Shown here in pieces: positions 18,585 to 26,718 of a DNA stretch of 64,000 bases. The DNA is from Christensenella sp. UBA7703 (lineage in GTDB: Bacteria > Bacillota > Clostridia > Christensenellales > CAG-138), in the NCBI GenBank assembly GCA_002482505.1, contig DLGD01000018.1, positions 30,226-94,225 on the forward strand, in the 5' to 3' direction. The notes under the pieces are model-generated. The model had not been told where the DNA came from. It saw only the letters and a program-made list of their open reading frames with translations, and ran no database searches. Position 1 is the stretch's first letter; each line of letters opens with the position of its first letter. A program made the translations under genes and the position numbers.

Positions 18585-19028
18585 TCAGAGACTCAGTAGG
18601 GACAAAATCTGCCCGGCGGCGGATTCAGCGGAAACGCCCTCCGTATGAATGCGCAGTTCGCAAGGGAGCGCATCAAACATGCCGTGTTTGCGCTCCAGCA
18701 TGGCTTCCACGGGGGCAGGCAGCTTTCCGCCCATGCGCGCGGCAAACCGTTCCTTGATGCGCGGCAGTTCCGCCGTAATCAACACGCGGACAACGCCCGC
18801 AGGAAGCAGCGCAAGCTGCTCTGGCTCCGAGGCGACATAGACGAGCGCTTGATCTGATCCGAGACGCTCGGACAAAAGCGCGGCAAACGTACGTTTTGCT
18901 TCCGCTTCACTCTTTGCCAGGCGAAGATAATCCTTGCCGGTGATGCGTGTGGCGTTTAGGCGCACAGAAAGCACGTCTGCAATCGAAGATTTTCCGGTGC
19001 AGTTTTCGCCGAATAGACAGATGACCAT
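18585..19028 (-). CDS. P-loop nucleotide kinase-like protein
   Basis: 147 residues. Walker A GENCTGKSS at 7-15 and an AAA_33/cytidylate kinase-like length. A LID-like basic region (PRIKERFAARMGGKLP) lies near residues 90-105. No full match to a named nucleoside or shikimate kinase can be made, and the acceptor substrate is unknown. The ribosome binding site AAAGGAA precedes ATG 19028. It follows the M15 peptidase gene by 32 bases on the same strand, so the two may be co-transcribed, ending at the bidirectional terminator. Confidence 0.7.
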   Translation of the reverse strand: MVICLFGENCTGKSSIADVLSVRLNATRITGKDYLRLAKSEAEAKRTFAALLSERLGSDQALVYVASEPEQLALLPAGVVRVLITAELPRIKERFAARMGGKLPAPVEAMLERKHGMFDALPCELRIHTEGVSAESAAGQILSLLSL

Positions 19029-19060
19029 TGATCGATTCCTTTCACACGAAATAACGGAAC

Positions 19061-20410
19061 CTATTCTTCTGGCGTGTAGGCCTCGATATATTCAAACACT
19101 TTTCGCAGACCGTCGTTGCCATCGTGACTGATGCGGATGTTGTCCGTGAGCGTGAAGTGCATGCCGTCGCTTGTGGAAACATAATAGTGTCCCCACTGGA
19201 ACCCCGCGCGATAGAATGCAAGCTCGTAGAGAATATAGTTGATGACCGTCTCCGGAATGGTTTGGAACACCCAAAGCAGCGAGCTGCCCGAATAGGTATA
19301 GTCATAATACAACACGTTATTTTCGCTTTTGATGCCGTTGTAGGTGAGAAAATTGCGCACCTCGTCATTGATGAGCGCGATATTCTCTTTGAGGTTGTCG
19401 TTTGCGCCCATGCCGCCGTTGAGATCGGTCGCCGTGCCAAACGCGTGGTGACTGATCGATTTCTCGCTGGAGGTAAAGCGGGAACAATAGCTGCCGTTGT
19501 AGGTATCGATCAGATCGCGCAACAGCAGCACGCCGGAATCCCCGCTGGTGCCGGAGATGCGGACATGCACATTGTTGAGATAGTACGACGCGGCTTTATA
19601 GTACGGAAGTGCGGCTTTGTGAATCCGCCAGGGTTCACGCCCGGGCAGGCAGTCATAGGAAATAATATTGTTACTCTCCCAGTCCGGGTCGGCGACGACA
19701 TAGCGCGCATCCACCCACTGATACCGATAGAGAAACGCATCCTTCTGCTTGAAAAAATTCAACGCGGTCTCATAGCTGTTATTGGAGAAATCCGACTTCT
19801 TGATCGTATTCCATTGATCGGAGAGCACATAAAATGTCGTTTCAAACAACTTTTCCGGCGTAGGCTGACCGGTGCTGGTTGCATAGAGCTTCAGCGTATG
19901 GATGCCAACGTCCAGCGCGGCAAACTGCGCCAGCGAATCAAGCGAAACACCCTCACGGGTCAGCGCATCTTCGAGCGGATAGGTGTAGATTGCGTTTGCC
20001 GGATCAAACGAAACACTCTGCACATAGGGATAGCGCGGGTCCTCGCTATAGGCACAGGTGATTTCCAGCGAAACAGAGGTGAGCGGATAATTGGACTGCA
20101 CTTGCCCGCGTAGCTTGAAACCACGCCCGAAGGAAAGGCGACTGCTCGGTGAGGGGAGCGGATTATCCGAGCTTTCATCAAACGTCAGCACGGAGGGCAA
20201 GTATGGCGTAGGGCTGGGGGTCGGGACCGGCGTTGGCGAAGGCGCGGCGGTAATCGCGGGCGTTGCGGTTTCCGGCTTGCCCTGAATTGCGCGGAGCGGC
20301 AGCGCGATCAACAAAAACAGCAGGCATAGCCCGATTACACCAAAAAGCGCAACCATCGCAGCGCTGCGCATTTCATTTCCGCGCTTGTGTTTGCCGGTTT
20401 GCTCCGTCAT
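19061..20410 (-). CDS. Membrane-anchored M15-family peptidase (D-Ala-D-Ala carboxypeptidase-like)
   Basis: 449 residues from ATG 20410 (GGAGGAGGAG upstream). A short cytoplasmic tail is followed by one transmembrane helix (about 18-40) and a Pro/Thr/Ala-rich linker. A beta-rich middle region follows, then the catalytic domain at about residues 270-445. There SISHHAFGTATDLN carries the M15 zinc motif H-x3-G-x-A-x-D, and DGMHF near 420 supplies the second His. It should cut peptidoglycan stem or cross-bridge peptides outside the cell. The middle region (about 75-180) resembles an Ig-like module and is not assigned. Confidence 0.82.
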   Translation of the reverse strand: MTEQTGKHKRGNEMRSAAMVALFGVIGLCLLFLLIALPLRAIQGKPETATPAITAAPSPTPVPTPSPTPYLPSVLTFDESSDNPLPSPSSRLSFGRGFKLRGQVQSNYPLTSVSLEITCAYSEDPRYPYVQSVSFDPANAIYTYPLEDALTREGVSLDSLAQFAALDVGIHTLKLYATSTGQPTPEKLFETTFYVLSDQWNTIKKSDFSNNSYETALNFFKQKDAFLYRYQWVDARYVVADPDWESNNIISYDCLPGREPWRIHKAALPYYKAASYYLNNVHVRISGTSGDSGVLLLRDLIDTYNGSYCSRFTSSEKSISHHAFGTATDLNGGMGANDNLKENIALINDEVRNFLTYNGIKSENNVLYYDYTYSGSSLLWVFQTIPETVINYILYELAFYRAGFQWGHYYVSTSDGMHFTLTDNIRISHDGNDGLRKVFEYIEAYTPEE

Positions 20411-20439
20411 CTGCAAACTCCTCCTCCTGCATTTTCTCT

Positions 20440-20469
20440 ATTCTAGCACAACTGGCGCACGAATGACAA
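20440..20469 (-). promoter_or_regulatory. Promoter of the M15 peptidase gene
   Basis: On the minus strand: TTGTCA (20469-20464), 18 bases, TAGAAT (20445-20440) with an upstream TG (extended -10). Confidence 0.6.
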
Positions 20470-20510
20470 AGAGGATGAAACGCCAGACACCGGCAACGTA
20501 CGTTCGGTTT

Positions 20511-20539
20511 TTGACACACCGAATGGGAAGTGTTAAAAT
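20511..20539 (+). promoter_or_regulatory. Promoter of the AmmeMemoRadiSam operon
   Basis: TTGACA (20511-20516), 17 bases, TAAAAT (20534-20539). Divergent from the peptidase promoter. Confidence 0.8.
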
Positions 20540-20597
20540 AAGCGCGGAAACAAGCATTTCACACATACAAGAAGTTCAACGAAACCGAGGAAGCGAT

Positions 20598-21983
20598 ATG
20601 TCCATTTTGATGGCTGCGATTGTACCGCATCCGCCGATTATCCTGCCTATCATCGGACAAGGGCAAGAATATGAAATCCGCGCAACGACTGCGGCATACC
20701 GCGAGATTGCGCGGCGTGTGCGCCAGCTTGCGCCAGATACGATTGTGGTACTCTCATCCCATGCGACAAGCTATGCGGACTATTTTCATATTTCTCCCGG
20801 CAAAAAAGCGCGCGGGGATATGAAGCGGTTTGGCGCGGAGCAGCTGCAGGTCAATGTAAATTATGACGAGGAGTTCTCACTCGCACTGGAGAAAAACGCA
20901 AAACGCGCGGGGCTTCCCGCGGGCACAAAAGGCGAGCGTGAGAAAGCGCTGGATCACGGAACCATCATTCCGCTTACGTTTCTGGCGGAGCGTGAGCTGC
21001 CATGCGAGGTGGTTCGAATCGGAATCTCCGCGCTCAGCGCCGTGGAACACTATCGACTCGGCAAATGCATCAAAAAAACAGCGGAAGAGCTCAACCGCTC
21101 TGTCGTTGTCGTTGCGAGCGGTGATCTTTCGCACAAGCTGCTGGAAACAGGGCCGTATGGCTACCACGCCAGCGGGCCCGCGTTTGACCGGCAAGCAACA
21201 GAAGCATTCGCGGAGGGAGACTTTTTGCGGCTGATGACGCTGGATGCCGCTCTTTGCGAAGAAGCGGCAGAGTGCGGGCTCGGTACATTTTGGATTCTTG
21301 CGGGAACATTGGATCGCATGAATGTGAAAAGCGAGCTGCTCAGCTACGAAGGCCCGTTTGGCGTCGGCTACGCGGTTGCCGCGTTCACGCCTGCTGGCGC
21401 GAACGAGAGCCGCGCGTTTGATGTGCTTGTTCAGCGGGCAGAGCGCGAGCGTTTGATCGAGATCCGCGCAAAAGAGGATGCGCTTGTTCGCCTTGCGCGG
21501 GAGACGGTGGAGGCGTTTGTGCGCACAGGCGATGTGCTGCCGCTTCCTGCGGAGTTGCCGGAAGAGATGCGCAGCGTACGCGCGGGTGTTTTTGTTTCGC
21601 TGAAGATCGGCGGGAAACTCCGCGGCTGCATCGGTACCATCTCGGCCGCGACAGAGAACATTGCGCAGGAGATTGTGAAAAACGCGATTGCCGCGTGCAG
21701 CGAAGATCCCCGGTTTGAGCCAGTCCGCGCGGAGGAACTCGAGCGCATCACGTATAGCGTGGATGTCCTCGGTCCAACCGAGCGAATCGAGAGTATGGAT
21801 CAATTGGATGCAAAGCGCTACGGGGTCATCGTCGTCTCCGGCTACCGAAAAGGGCTGCTCCTGCCAAATCTGGAAGGCGTAGACACCGTAGACGAGCAGG
21901 TGAAGATCGCCAAGCGCAAGGCGGGCATTCCGGAAAGCGAGCGCTGCCGGATGGAGCGCTTTGAGGTGGTGCGGCATACGTGA
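20598..21983 (+). CDS. AmmeMemoRadiSam system protein: MEMO (B) and AMMECR1 (A) domains fused
   Basis: 461 residues from ATG 20598 (GAGGAAG upstream). Residues ~1-260 form a MEMO/LigB-like extradiol-dioxygenase fold (AAIVPHPPIILP, SSHATSYADYF, GDLSHKL). Residues ~285-461 form an AMMECR1 domain, with GVFVSLKIGGKLRGCIGTI near 335-353 and SVDVLGPTERI. The third partner, a radical SAM enzyme, overlaps the stop codon. These three parts are known to occur together across bacteria and archaea, but their substrate is not established. Here A and B are one polypeptide. Longer upstream in-frame starts would precede the promoter and are rejected. Confidence 0.9.
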   Translation: MSILMAAIVPHPPIILPIIGQGQEYEIRATTAAYREIARRVRQLAPDTIVVLSSHATSYADYFHISPGKKARGDMKRFGAEQLQVNVNYDEEFSLALEKNAKRAGLPAGTKGEREKALDHGTIIPLTFLAERELPCEVVRIGISALSAVEHYRLGKCIKKTAEELNRSVVVVASGDLSHKLLETGPYGYHASGPAFDRQATEAFAEGDFLRLMTLDAALCEEAAECGLGTFWILAGTLDRMNVKSELLSYEGPFGVGYAVAAFTPAGANESRAFDVLVQRAERERLIEIRAKEDALVRLARETVEAFVRTGDVLPLPAELPEEMRSVRAGVFVSLKIGGKLRGCIGTISAATENIAQEIVKNAIAACSEDPRFEPVRAEELERITYSVDVLGPTERIESMDQLDAKRYGVIVVSGYRKGLLLPNLEGVDTVDEQVKIAKRKAGIPESERCRMERFEVVRHT

Positions 21984-22807
21984 AGACGGTTTGTGATCTC
22001 TGCCCGCGCCAATGCAGCCTCAGTGAAGGGCAGCTTGGCTTCTGTCGCGCGCGGATCAACCGCGGCGGCACGATCGTCTGCGAAAACTACGGCAGGGTGA
22101 CAAGCATCGCGCTCGACCCGATTGAGAAAAAGCCACTGCGCATGTTTCACCCGGGGGCAAACATTCTCTCCGTTGGCAGTTACGGCTGTAATATGGACTG
22201 CGGTTATTGCCAGAACTGCGAGATTGCGCGCGCGGACAGCGAAAGCGTCCGTTGGGACACAGTCTCGCCGGAAGAGCTCGTCAGCCTTGCTGATGCATAT
22301 CGACCGCAAGGTAATATCGGGATCGCGTTTACCTACAACGAGCCGCTTGTGGGATTTGAGTTCGTGCGGGATTGTGCAACGCTGGCCAAACAGCGCGCGC
22401 TTACGACAGTGCTCGTGAGCAACGGCATGGTTGAGCCGCGTTACTGGGATACGTTAATCCCTTTGATCGACGCGGCAAACATCGACCTCAAGGCATTTAC
22501 GCAGGATGGGTATCGCGCACTCGGCGGGGATCTGGAAACGGTGAAAAACACAATCGCAAGCGCGCAGGGCAGGATGCATCTGGAACTGACCACCTTGATC
22601 GTGCCGGAGTTTAACGACCGAGAGGATGAAATGCGTAGGGCGTGCGAATGGATCGCGTCGCTTTCGCCGGAGATTCCGCTGCACCTATCACGCTTTTTTC
22701 CAAGGCACCGCATGCAGAGTTTGGACGCAACGCCTGTAGAAACAATACAAAAGCTTGCGCGGATTGCGCGGGACTATTTGAAATATGTCTTTCTGGGCAA
22801 CCTGTAA
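21980..22807 (+). CDS. AmmeMemoRadiSam system radical SAM enzyme
   Basis: 275 residues from a GTG that overlaps the previous stop by three bases, indicating coupled translation. The SAM-binding 4Fe-4S motif is C70-x3-C74-x2-C77 (CNMDCGYC), with extra N-terminal cysteines (C5, C8, C12, C22) typical of this subfamily, related to pyruvate-formate-lyase activases. FTYNEPLVGFEFVRDC and AANIDLKAF are family segments. It presumably makes a 5'-deoxyadenosyl radical to modify a substrate bound by the MEMO/AMMECR1 protein. That partnership is known from co-occurrence rather than from a defined reaction. Confidence 0.9.
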   Translation: MKTVCDLCPRQCSLSEGQLGFCRARINRGGTIVCENYGRVTSIALDPIEKKPLRMFHPGANILSVGSYGCNMDCGYCQNCEIARADSESVRWDTVSPEELVSLADAYRPQGNIGIAFTYNEPLVGFEFVRDCATLAKQRALTTVLVSNGMVEPRYWDTLIPLIDAANIDLKAFTQDGYRALGGDLETVKNTIASAQGRMHLELTTLIVPEFNDREDEMRRACEWIASLSPEIPLHLSRFFPRHRMQSLDATPVETIQKLARIARDYLKYVFLGNL

Positions 22808-22827
22808 AACAAGAAGGAGAAACGAAT

Positions 22828-23193
22828 ATGATCAAGATGGCAGGGCATCAGCAGGTTCGCATTCGCGAAAACGTACGCGGCGGCGAAGGCGCGCTGGTAT
22901 TTCATGATTTTTTAATGGCGGAGGAATCCTTTGGCTCGGGCAAGCTTTTTTCGCGGACTGTGCTTCCTGCGGGCGCTTCGATTGGCGAACACCGGCACGA
23001 CGGGGAGTTTGAAGTGTATTATGTGCTTGCAGGAACGGTGGAGGTGCTCGACTGCGGGACGTGGACTGCGCTGGATCGGGGGGATATGCACCTCTGTGCG
23101 AACGGGGAAAGCCACGCGCTGCGCAACAGCGGCAAGCAAGAGGCAGAAGTGCTTATGCTGATTCTAAACGACCAAACAGGGCAGGGGAAATAA
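22828..23193 (+). CDS. Cupin-domain protein
   Basis: 121 residues from ATG 22828 (AAGGAGAAACGAAT upstream), 20 bases after the radical SAM gene and likely in the same operon. Cupin motif 1 is GASIGEHRHDGEFEVYYVLAG (His, His and Glu ligands, about 51-71). Motif 2 is weaker around GDMHLCANGESHALRN (His ligand ~96-97). Small single-domain cupins act as isomerases, dioxygenases or sensors. The function here is unknown, and a link with the AmmeMemoRadiSam pair is only positional. Confidence 0.8.
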   Translation: MIKMAGHQQVRIRENVRGGEGALVFHDFLMAEESFGSGKLFSRTVLPAGASIGEHRHDGEFEVYYVLAGTVEVLDCGTWTALDRGDMHLCANGESHALRNSGKQEAEVLMLILNDQTGQGK

Positions 23194-23304
23194 ACCCAAA
23201 TAGGCTTTGACCCTGTGCTTGTGAGCGGTGCAACCGGATGATAGGGTGAGGGCAAACGCAAGCGAAAAGGCCTCGAACATCATCCAATCCGGTCGTTTGT
23301 TAGT

Positions 23305-23328
23305 CAAAATGTGTTTCATCACATTTTG
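23305..23328. promoter_or_regulatory. Inverted repeat upstream of the DUF937 gene (possible operator)
   Basis: CAAAATGTG (23305-23313), six bases, CACATTTTG (23320-23328): a perfect 9-bp inverted repeat. There is no T run, so a protein-binding site is more likely than a terminator. A TATAAT lies at 23374-23379, 43 bases before the ATG. Confidence 0.45.
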
Positions 23329-23422
23329 AAGTGATTACGATACAATGTCACAGCGGATGTGATGAAAAACGGATATAATTCGTTCCATCAAACGATTGTA
23401 AGCAACGGAAAGGGAAAACTGT

Positions 23423-24409
23423 ATGAGCTACACAGATACTCTGCTCGAAACCATTTTGGGAGGAGACACCGTCAGTACACTGAGCAAAAACAGCGGTGCG
23501 AAAAAATCGCAGGTGGAGTCCGTTATCGGCGCAGCACTGCCGCTGATGCTCGAAGGCATGCAGCAAAACGCAAGCACAAAAAAAGGAGAACAGGCGCTGA
23601 CGCAGGCGCTGTCCGATCACGCGAACAGCGATGCGTCGGATGTGAAATCCTTCCTCGATGGTGTAGATTCCAAAGATAGCGCAAAGATTTTGCAACACCT
23701 CTTTGGAGAGAACACAAACAAAACCGTCTCCGCGCTTTCGAAAAAAGCAGGTGTAGAAAAAGGGCAGACAACGTCGATCCTGTTGCAACTGGCTCCGCTG
23801 CTGCTTTCGCTCTTGGGACAGCAAAACCAGAACAGCTCCGGCGGAATCGGCTCGATCCTCGGCTCTCTGCTTGGCGGTTCCGGCTCCGGTTCCGGCGCGG
23901 GATCGATCATCGGCAGCCTTCTCGGCAGCGGGACAAGCGATGCAGCAGGTTCACTACTGGGGAATCTTCTCGGCGGAGGTTCCAACAACAACTCCGGCTC
24001 CTCCATCGGCGGCGCGCTGCTTGGCAGCTTGCTTGGCGGAGGCAACAGCTCCTCCGGCAGCAGCAATAATAGCGGCGTGGGTTCGCTGCTTGGTTCGCTC
24101 TTGTCGGATTCCAACGACGATGACAACAACGACGACGGTGGCCTGCTTGGTTCGCTGCTTGGCGGTGGAAACAGCAATAGCTCCGGTTCGTCGCTCGGCG
24201 GAGAGCTGCTGGGTTCTTTGCTTGGCGGTGGAGGCGGCAACAACAGCGCTTCAAGCCTTGGCGGCGCGCTGCTCGGCAGCATCTTTGGCGATGATTCGCA
24301 GAAGAGCAAAAAGTCTTCTTCCGGCAAAAAGAGCTGCTCTTCCAGCAAAAAGAGCTCTTCAACGAAGAAGAGCACAACGAAAAAGACCACCACAAAAAAG
24401 AAGGGTTAA
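23423..24409 (+). CDS. DUF937-family protein with Gly/Ser repeat region and Lys/Ser tail
   Basis: 328 residues. Residues ~1-125 are a helical DUF937 (YidB-type) region: YTDTLLETILGGDTVSTLSK, then LFGENTNKTVSALSKKAGV. Residues ~130-290 are a low-complexity Gly/Ser/Leu region in which LLGSLLGG-like units recur, with Asn- and Asp-rich spacers. Residues ~294-328 are almost only Lys, Ser and Thr. The tail resembles histone-H1-like or adhesive tails. The function of DUF937 is unknown. No signal peptide is visible, so it is predicted cytoplasmic. The ribosome binding site AAAGGGAAAA precedes ATG 23423. Confidence 0.8.
   Translation: MSYTDTLLETILGGDTVSTLSKNSGAKKSQVESVIGAALPLMLEGMQQNASTKKGEQALTQALSDHANSDASDVKSFLDGVDSKDSAKILQHLFGENTNKTVSALSKKAGVEKGQTTSILLQLAPLLLSLLGQQNQNSSGGIGSILGSLLGGSGSGSGAGSIIGSLLGSGTSDAAGSLLGNLLGGGSNNNSGSSIGGALLGSLLGGGNSSSGSSNNSGVGSLLGSLLSDSNDDDNNDDGGLLGSLLGGGNSNSSGSSLGGELLGSLLGGGGGNNSASSLGGALLGSIFGDDSQKSKKSSSGKKSCSSSKKSSSTKKSTTKKTTTKKKG
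23860..24300 (+). repeat. Coding tandem-like repeats (Leu-Gly-Ser units) in the DUF937 gene
   Basis: DNA encoding repeated (L/I)LGSLLGG and GGxLLGS units with variable Gly/Ser/Asn spacers. The copies are imperfect in both DNA and protein, so this is an internal protein repeat and not a CRISPR array or satellite. Confidence 0.75.
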
Positions 24410-24429
24410 ACTCTTTCTGGCAACAAAAG

Positions 24430-24460
24430 CAGCGGCCATCATGCGACGGCCGCTGTTTTG
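24430..24460. terminator. Bidirectional terminator after the DUF937 gene
   Basis: CAGCGGCC (24430-24437), 10-base loop, GGCCGCTG (24448-24455), TTTT. On the minus strand the stem is followed by CTTTTG. Confidence 0.85.
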
Positions 24461-24512
24461 CGTATGTTTGATTTTCCCTTGTGCATGGTGTAAGGAAATT
24501 GCCGAAACTGCG

Positions 24513-25133
24513 TTATTTCGGAAAAGATAGTTTCGATTGGAATTGCTTCTTCGCTTTTTCGTCCAGTATGCTGCCGCTGAGCACGGAGAAGAAATATTCC
24601 TCCAAATCCGGTGTGGGATGAATCTCCCGAACAAGCAATAGCGCTTCCAAAAAATCAACCAGAATAAGTTTTCGCATCGTGTCTTTATAGCGCAACAAAT
24701 CGACCGCCATCAATGCGCGCCCGACCACATCCGCAAGTTCCGGTTTTGCGTGGAGAATCTCCGGCAGAGCCTGCGCGGTTTGCCGAACCGTGATTGGTTT
24801 GATATCGCTCAGAAGCCGGAGAAACTGCGGCAACGAATCCTGCATTCTGCCCGCTGTGTCGTGCCGCGCATTTTCGGCAAGAAGCATTGCGCCGATGCTT
24901 CGTTGATAGGAATTTTCGCTCGTGAGTTTTTCAACCAGCATATCCAAAAATGGATAGACATCGCTTGCGATTGCGGAACGTGCGCGCAGAAGCAGGAACG
25001 CGGGATAACGGATTTTATCCTCCGAGGAATCAAGGCGAGGAATGAGCGCATCTATGTCTTTTGTGTCGAGCGCAGCCGCATGTATTGCGGCGTTTTCCGG
25101 CGTTACGAGGGAGAGTATGGCTTCGTCTAGCAT
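24513..25133 (-). CDS. HEAT-like helical repeat protein
   Basis: 206 residues with no signal peptide or membrane segment, mostly amphipathic helix pairs of HEAT/ARM type (IDALIPRLDSSEDKIRYPAFLLLRAR; PFLDMLVEKLTSENSYQRSIGAMLLAENAR; FLRLLSDIKPITVRQTAQALPEIL). Such folds bind proteins; no enzymatic motif is visible. The ATG overlaps the end of the GNAT gene upstream by seven bases. It is last in a tight minus-strand operon that begins with the DUF1697 gene. Partner unknown. Confidence 0.7.
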   Translation of the reverse strand: MLDEAILSLVTPENAAIHAAALDTKDIDALIPRLDSSEDKIRYPAFLLLRARSAIASDVYPFLDMLVEKLTSENSYQRSIGAMLLAENARHDTAGRMQDSLPQFLRLLSDIKPITVRQTAQALPEILHAKPELADVVGRALMAVDLLRYKDTMRKLILVDFLEALLLVREIHPTPDLEEYFFSVLSGSILDEKAKKQFQSKLSFPK

Positions 25134-25579
25134 AAGCTCGCCTCTCTTTCGGCCACAAATCTCATCGGCGTAAAGCGGATTCCGTCTCTGAGCTGTTCCT
25201 TTGAGAGCGCATGGAACCCAAGCCTTTGGTAGATTTCTACGGCGTATGGCGATGAGTTGACCGTCATTTCGTCTGTCTTACAGGTTTCCCGCGCGGCAAA
25301 AAAAAGCGCACGCCCAACACCCTGTCGCTGAAAGCAAGGTTCCACGAAGAAGAGCGCGATGTGGCTGCTGCCGCGCGTCGCCAGCACGCCGACAAGCTGG
25401 TCTTCGACATAGGCGCCGTAGAACACAAGGGCAGAGACGGCATCGGGGTCGTGCAAAAATGTGCGGAACGTAAGGATACCCTCCGGCTGATAATCCGAGG
25501 CCTCAAACTGCATGAACACGCGCTCCACAAGCGCAAGCGCCTGCGCTAAGTTTTCCTGCGGGATGATTTCGATCTGCAT
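25127..25579 (-). CDS. GNAT-family N-acetyltransferase
   Basis: 150 residues. Acetyl-CoA-binding motif A is visible as HIALFFVEPCFQRQGVGRALF (Q-x-x-G-x-G/A, about 79-98), followed by the NSSPYAVEIYQRLGFHA segment (about 112-128) typical of GNAT motif B. Substrate unknown. The ribosome binding site AGGAGC precedes ATG 25579. It sits eight bases after the DUF7000-like gene and overlaps the HEAT gene, so it is part of a coupled operon. Confidence 0.85.
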   Translation of the reverse strand: MQIEIIPQENLAQALALVERVFMQFEASDYQPEGILTFRTFLHDPDAVSALVFYGAYVEDQLVGVLATRGSSHIALFFVEPCFQRQGVGRALFFAARETCKTDEMTVNSSPYAVEIYQRLGFHALSKEQLRDGIRFTPMRFVAEREASLC

Positions 25580-25587
25580 GCTTGCTC

Positions 25588-26097
25588 CTATCTTGCGCCT
25601 GACTCCACAATCGCGATCATATCGGCAGTGAACGCTTCTGTTGCCTGCATCAGCATTGTATCGAGCACCGTTGGATCGTCAAACGCGTATGGCTTCGGCA
25701 GGTCATGCGCGATGATTGCGTCCACACCGGGGGTAAGAACGCTGAGCGTGTATTGGCCGAGCGAAACCGTTTTGAGGGAATCGAATACGGATTTTTGAAT
25801 TGCGCGATTTCCGGCGATGAGCCAGAGCGAAAAGATTCCACTCTCATGCAGGAAGACGAGAGAAATCTTCAGCCGCTTGTCAACAAACGCGGCGGGGGCA
25901 ACGGAGACAAAACTCATGTCCAGATAGCCCTGGTACAGAGCACCGGCGTTGTCCGCAGGGTGCGTCACTTCCCAAGCCGCCTTGAAGTGCGACAGCGTGG
26001 AGAGAATTATGCGGTAAGCGCGGACGATGTCTCCCTGCGCCACCAGATCGGTGTACACTTCAACACAACTCGAAAGTGAACGCTTTTGTTGAGTCAT
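25588..26097 (-). CDS. DUF7000-like protein of unknown function
   Basis: 169 residues from ATG 26097 (AGAGAGGATC upstream). The pattern of a helical N-terminus (SCVEVYTDLVAQGDIVRAYR), then ALYQGYLDMSFVSVAP, then KLKISLVFLHESGIFSLWLIAG resembles the small proteins grouped as DUF7000 in Bacillota. That is my recollection of the family, without a search. No catalytic motif is obvious. It overlaps the DUF1697 gene by four bases (ATGA), so translation is coupled. Confidence 0.6.
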   Translation of the reverse strand: MTQQKRSLSSCVEVYTDLVAQGDIVRAYRIILSTLSHFKAAWEVTHPADNAGALYQGYLDMSFVSVAPAAFVDKRLKISLVFLHESGIFSLWLIAGNRAIQKSVFDSLKTVSLGQYTLSVLTPGVDAIIAHDLPKPYAFDDPTVLDTMLMQATEAFTADMIAIVESGAR

Positions 26098-26669
26098 ATG
26101 ATCCTCTCTGTGTCTTTGGAAGGGAACGCAAGCGCACACAGTTGTGCCATCGTGTTCCAGTTGCGGACGGTCATGCCCGGAACCAGCTTTTGCAGGCGGA
26201 TCGCGAGTTTGGAATTGCGAATGCTCTGAGAAAGCAGCAGGTAAATCTCTCGCCCGCAGATGACATGCGCGTCGCTTCCCAACTCAACCGAGGAGAGCGA
26301 ATCAAATGCTCTTTCGTCAAGAATCTTCGGCAAGAGGCAAACATACAGGCTTTCACCCTCTGTGTTGACCGCCTGTGCATGCGCGATCTCCTGTGCGGAA
26401 AAAGGACAGTCGCGGATGATTTGCGATAGCTCCTCCGTCGTTCGCACAATGGCAGTCGTGGTGATGGATGCGCCTTCTTGTAGCGCGCTCTCGATGGTTG
26501 CCCGCGCGGAATCCTCCACCAGATCGGATTCAAAGAGCACGTTGCCGCTCTGGATATAGGTTACGACTTCGCAAAAACCCGCGTCTTCCAGCAGGCGCTT
26601 GAGCATATCCATACGAATACGCCCGCTTGTGCCGACGTTGATTCCCCTTAAGAGCGCCAGATAGCGCAT
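26094..26669 (-). CDS. DUF1697-family protein
   Basis: 191 residues. The opening MRYLALLRGINVG, followed by MDMLKRLLEDAGF and VVTYIQSGNVLFES, is the clear signature of DUF1697 (a common small cytoplasmic family of unknown function). A GAGGA ribosome binding site lies six bases before ATG 26669. First gene of the run DUF1697, DUF7000-like, GNAT, HEAT. The 49-base gap to the diguanylate cyclase upstream shows no terminator, so read-through from there is possible. Confidence 0.85.
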   Translation of the reverse strand: MRYLALLRGINVGTSGRIRMDMLKRLLEDAGFCEVVTYIQSGNVLFESDLVEDSARATIESALQEGASITTTAIVRTTEELSQIIRDCPFSAQEIAHAQAVNTEGESLYVCLLPKILDERAFDSLSSVELGSDAHVICGREIYLLLSQSIRNSKLAIRLQKLVPGMTVRNWNTMAQLCALAFPSKDTERII

Positions 26670-26718
26670 GGTGCATCCTCACAATCCTGTAGCAATCGAT
26701 TTTTAGTTTTTTAAAATT

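Noticed and set aside
23860..24300. CRISPR-like or satellite repeat
   Set aside because: The repeats are imperfect, in frame and encode Gly/Ser/Leu units; there are no regular spacers.
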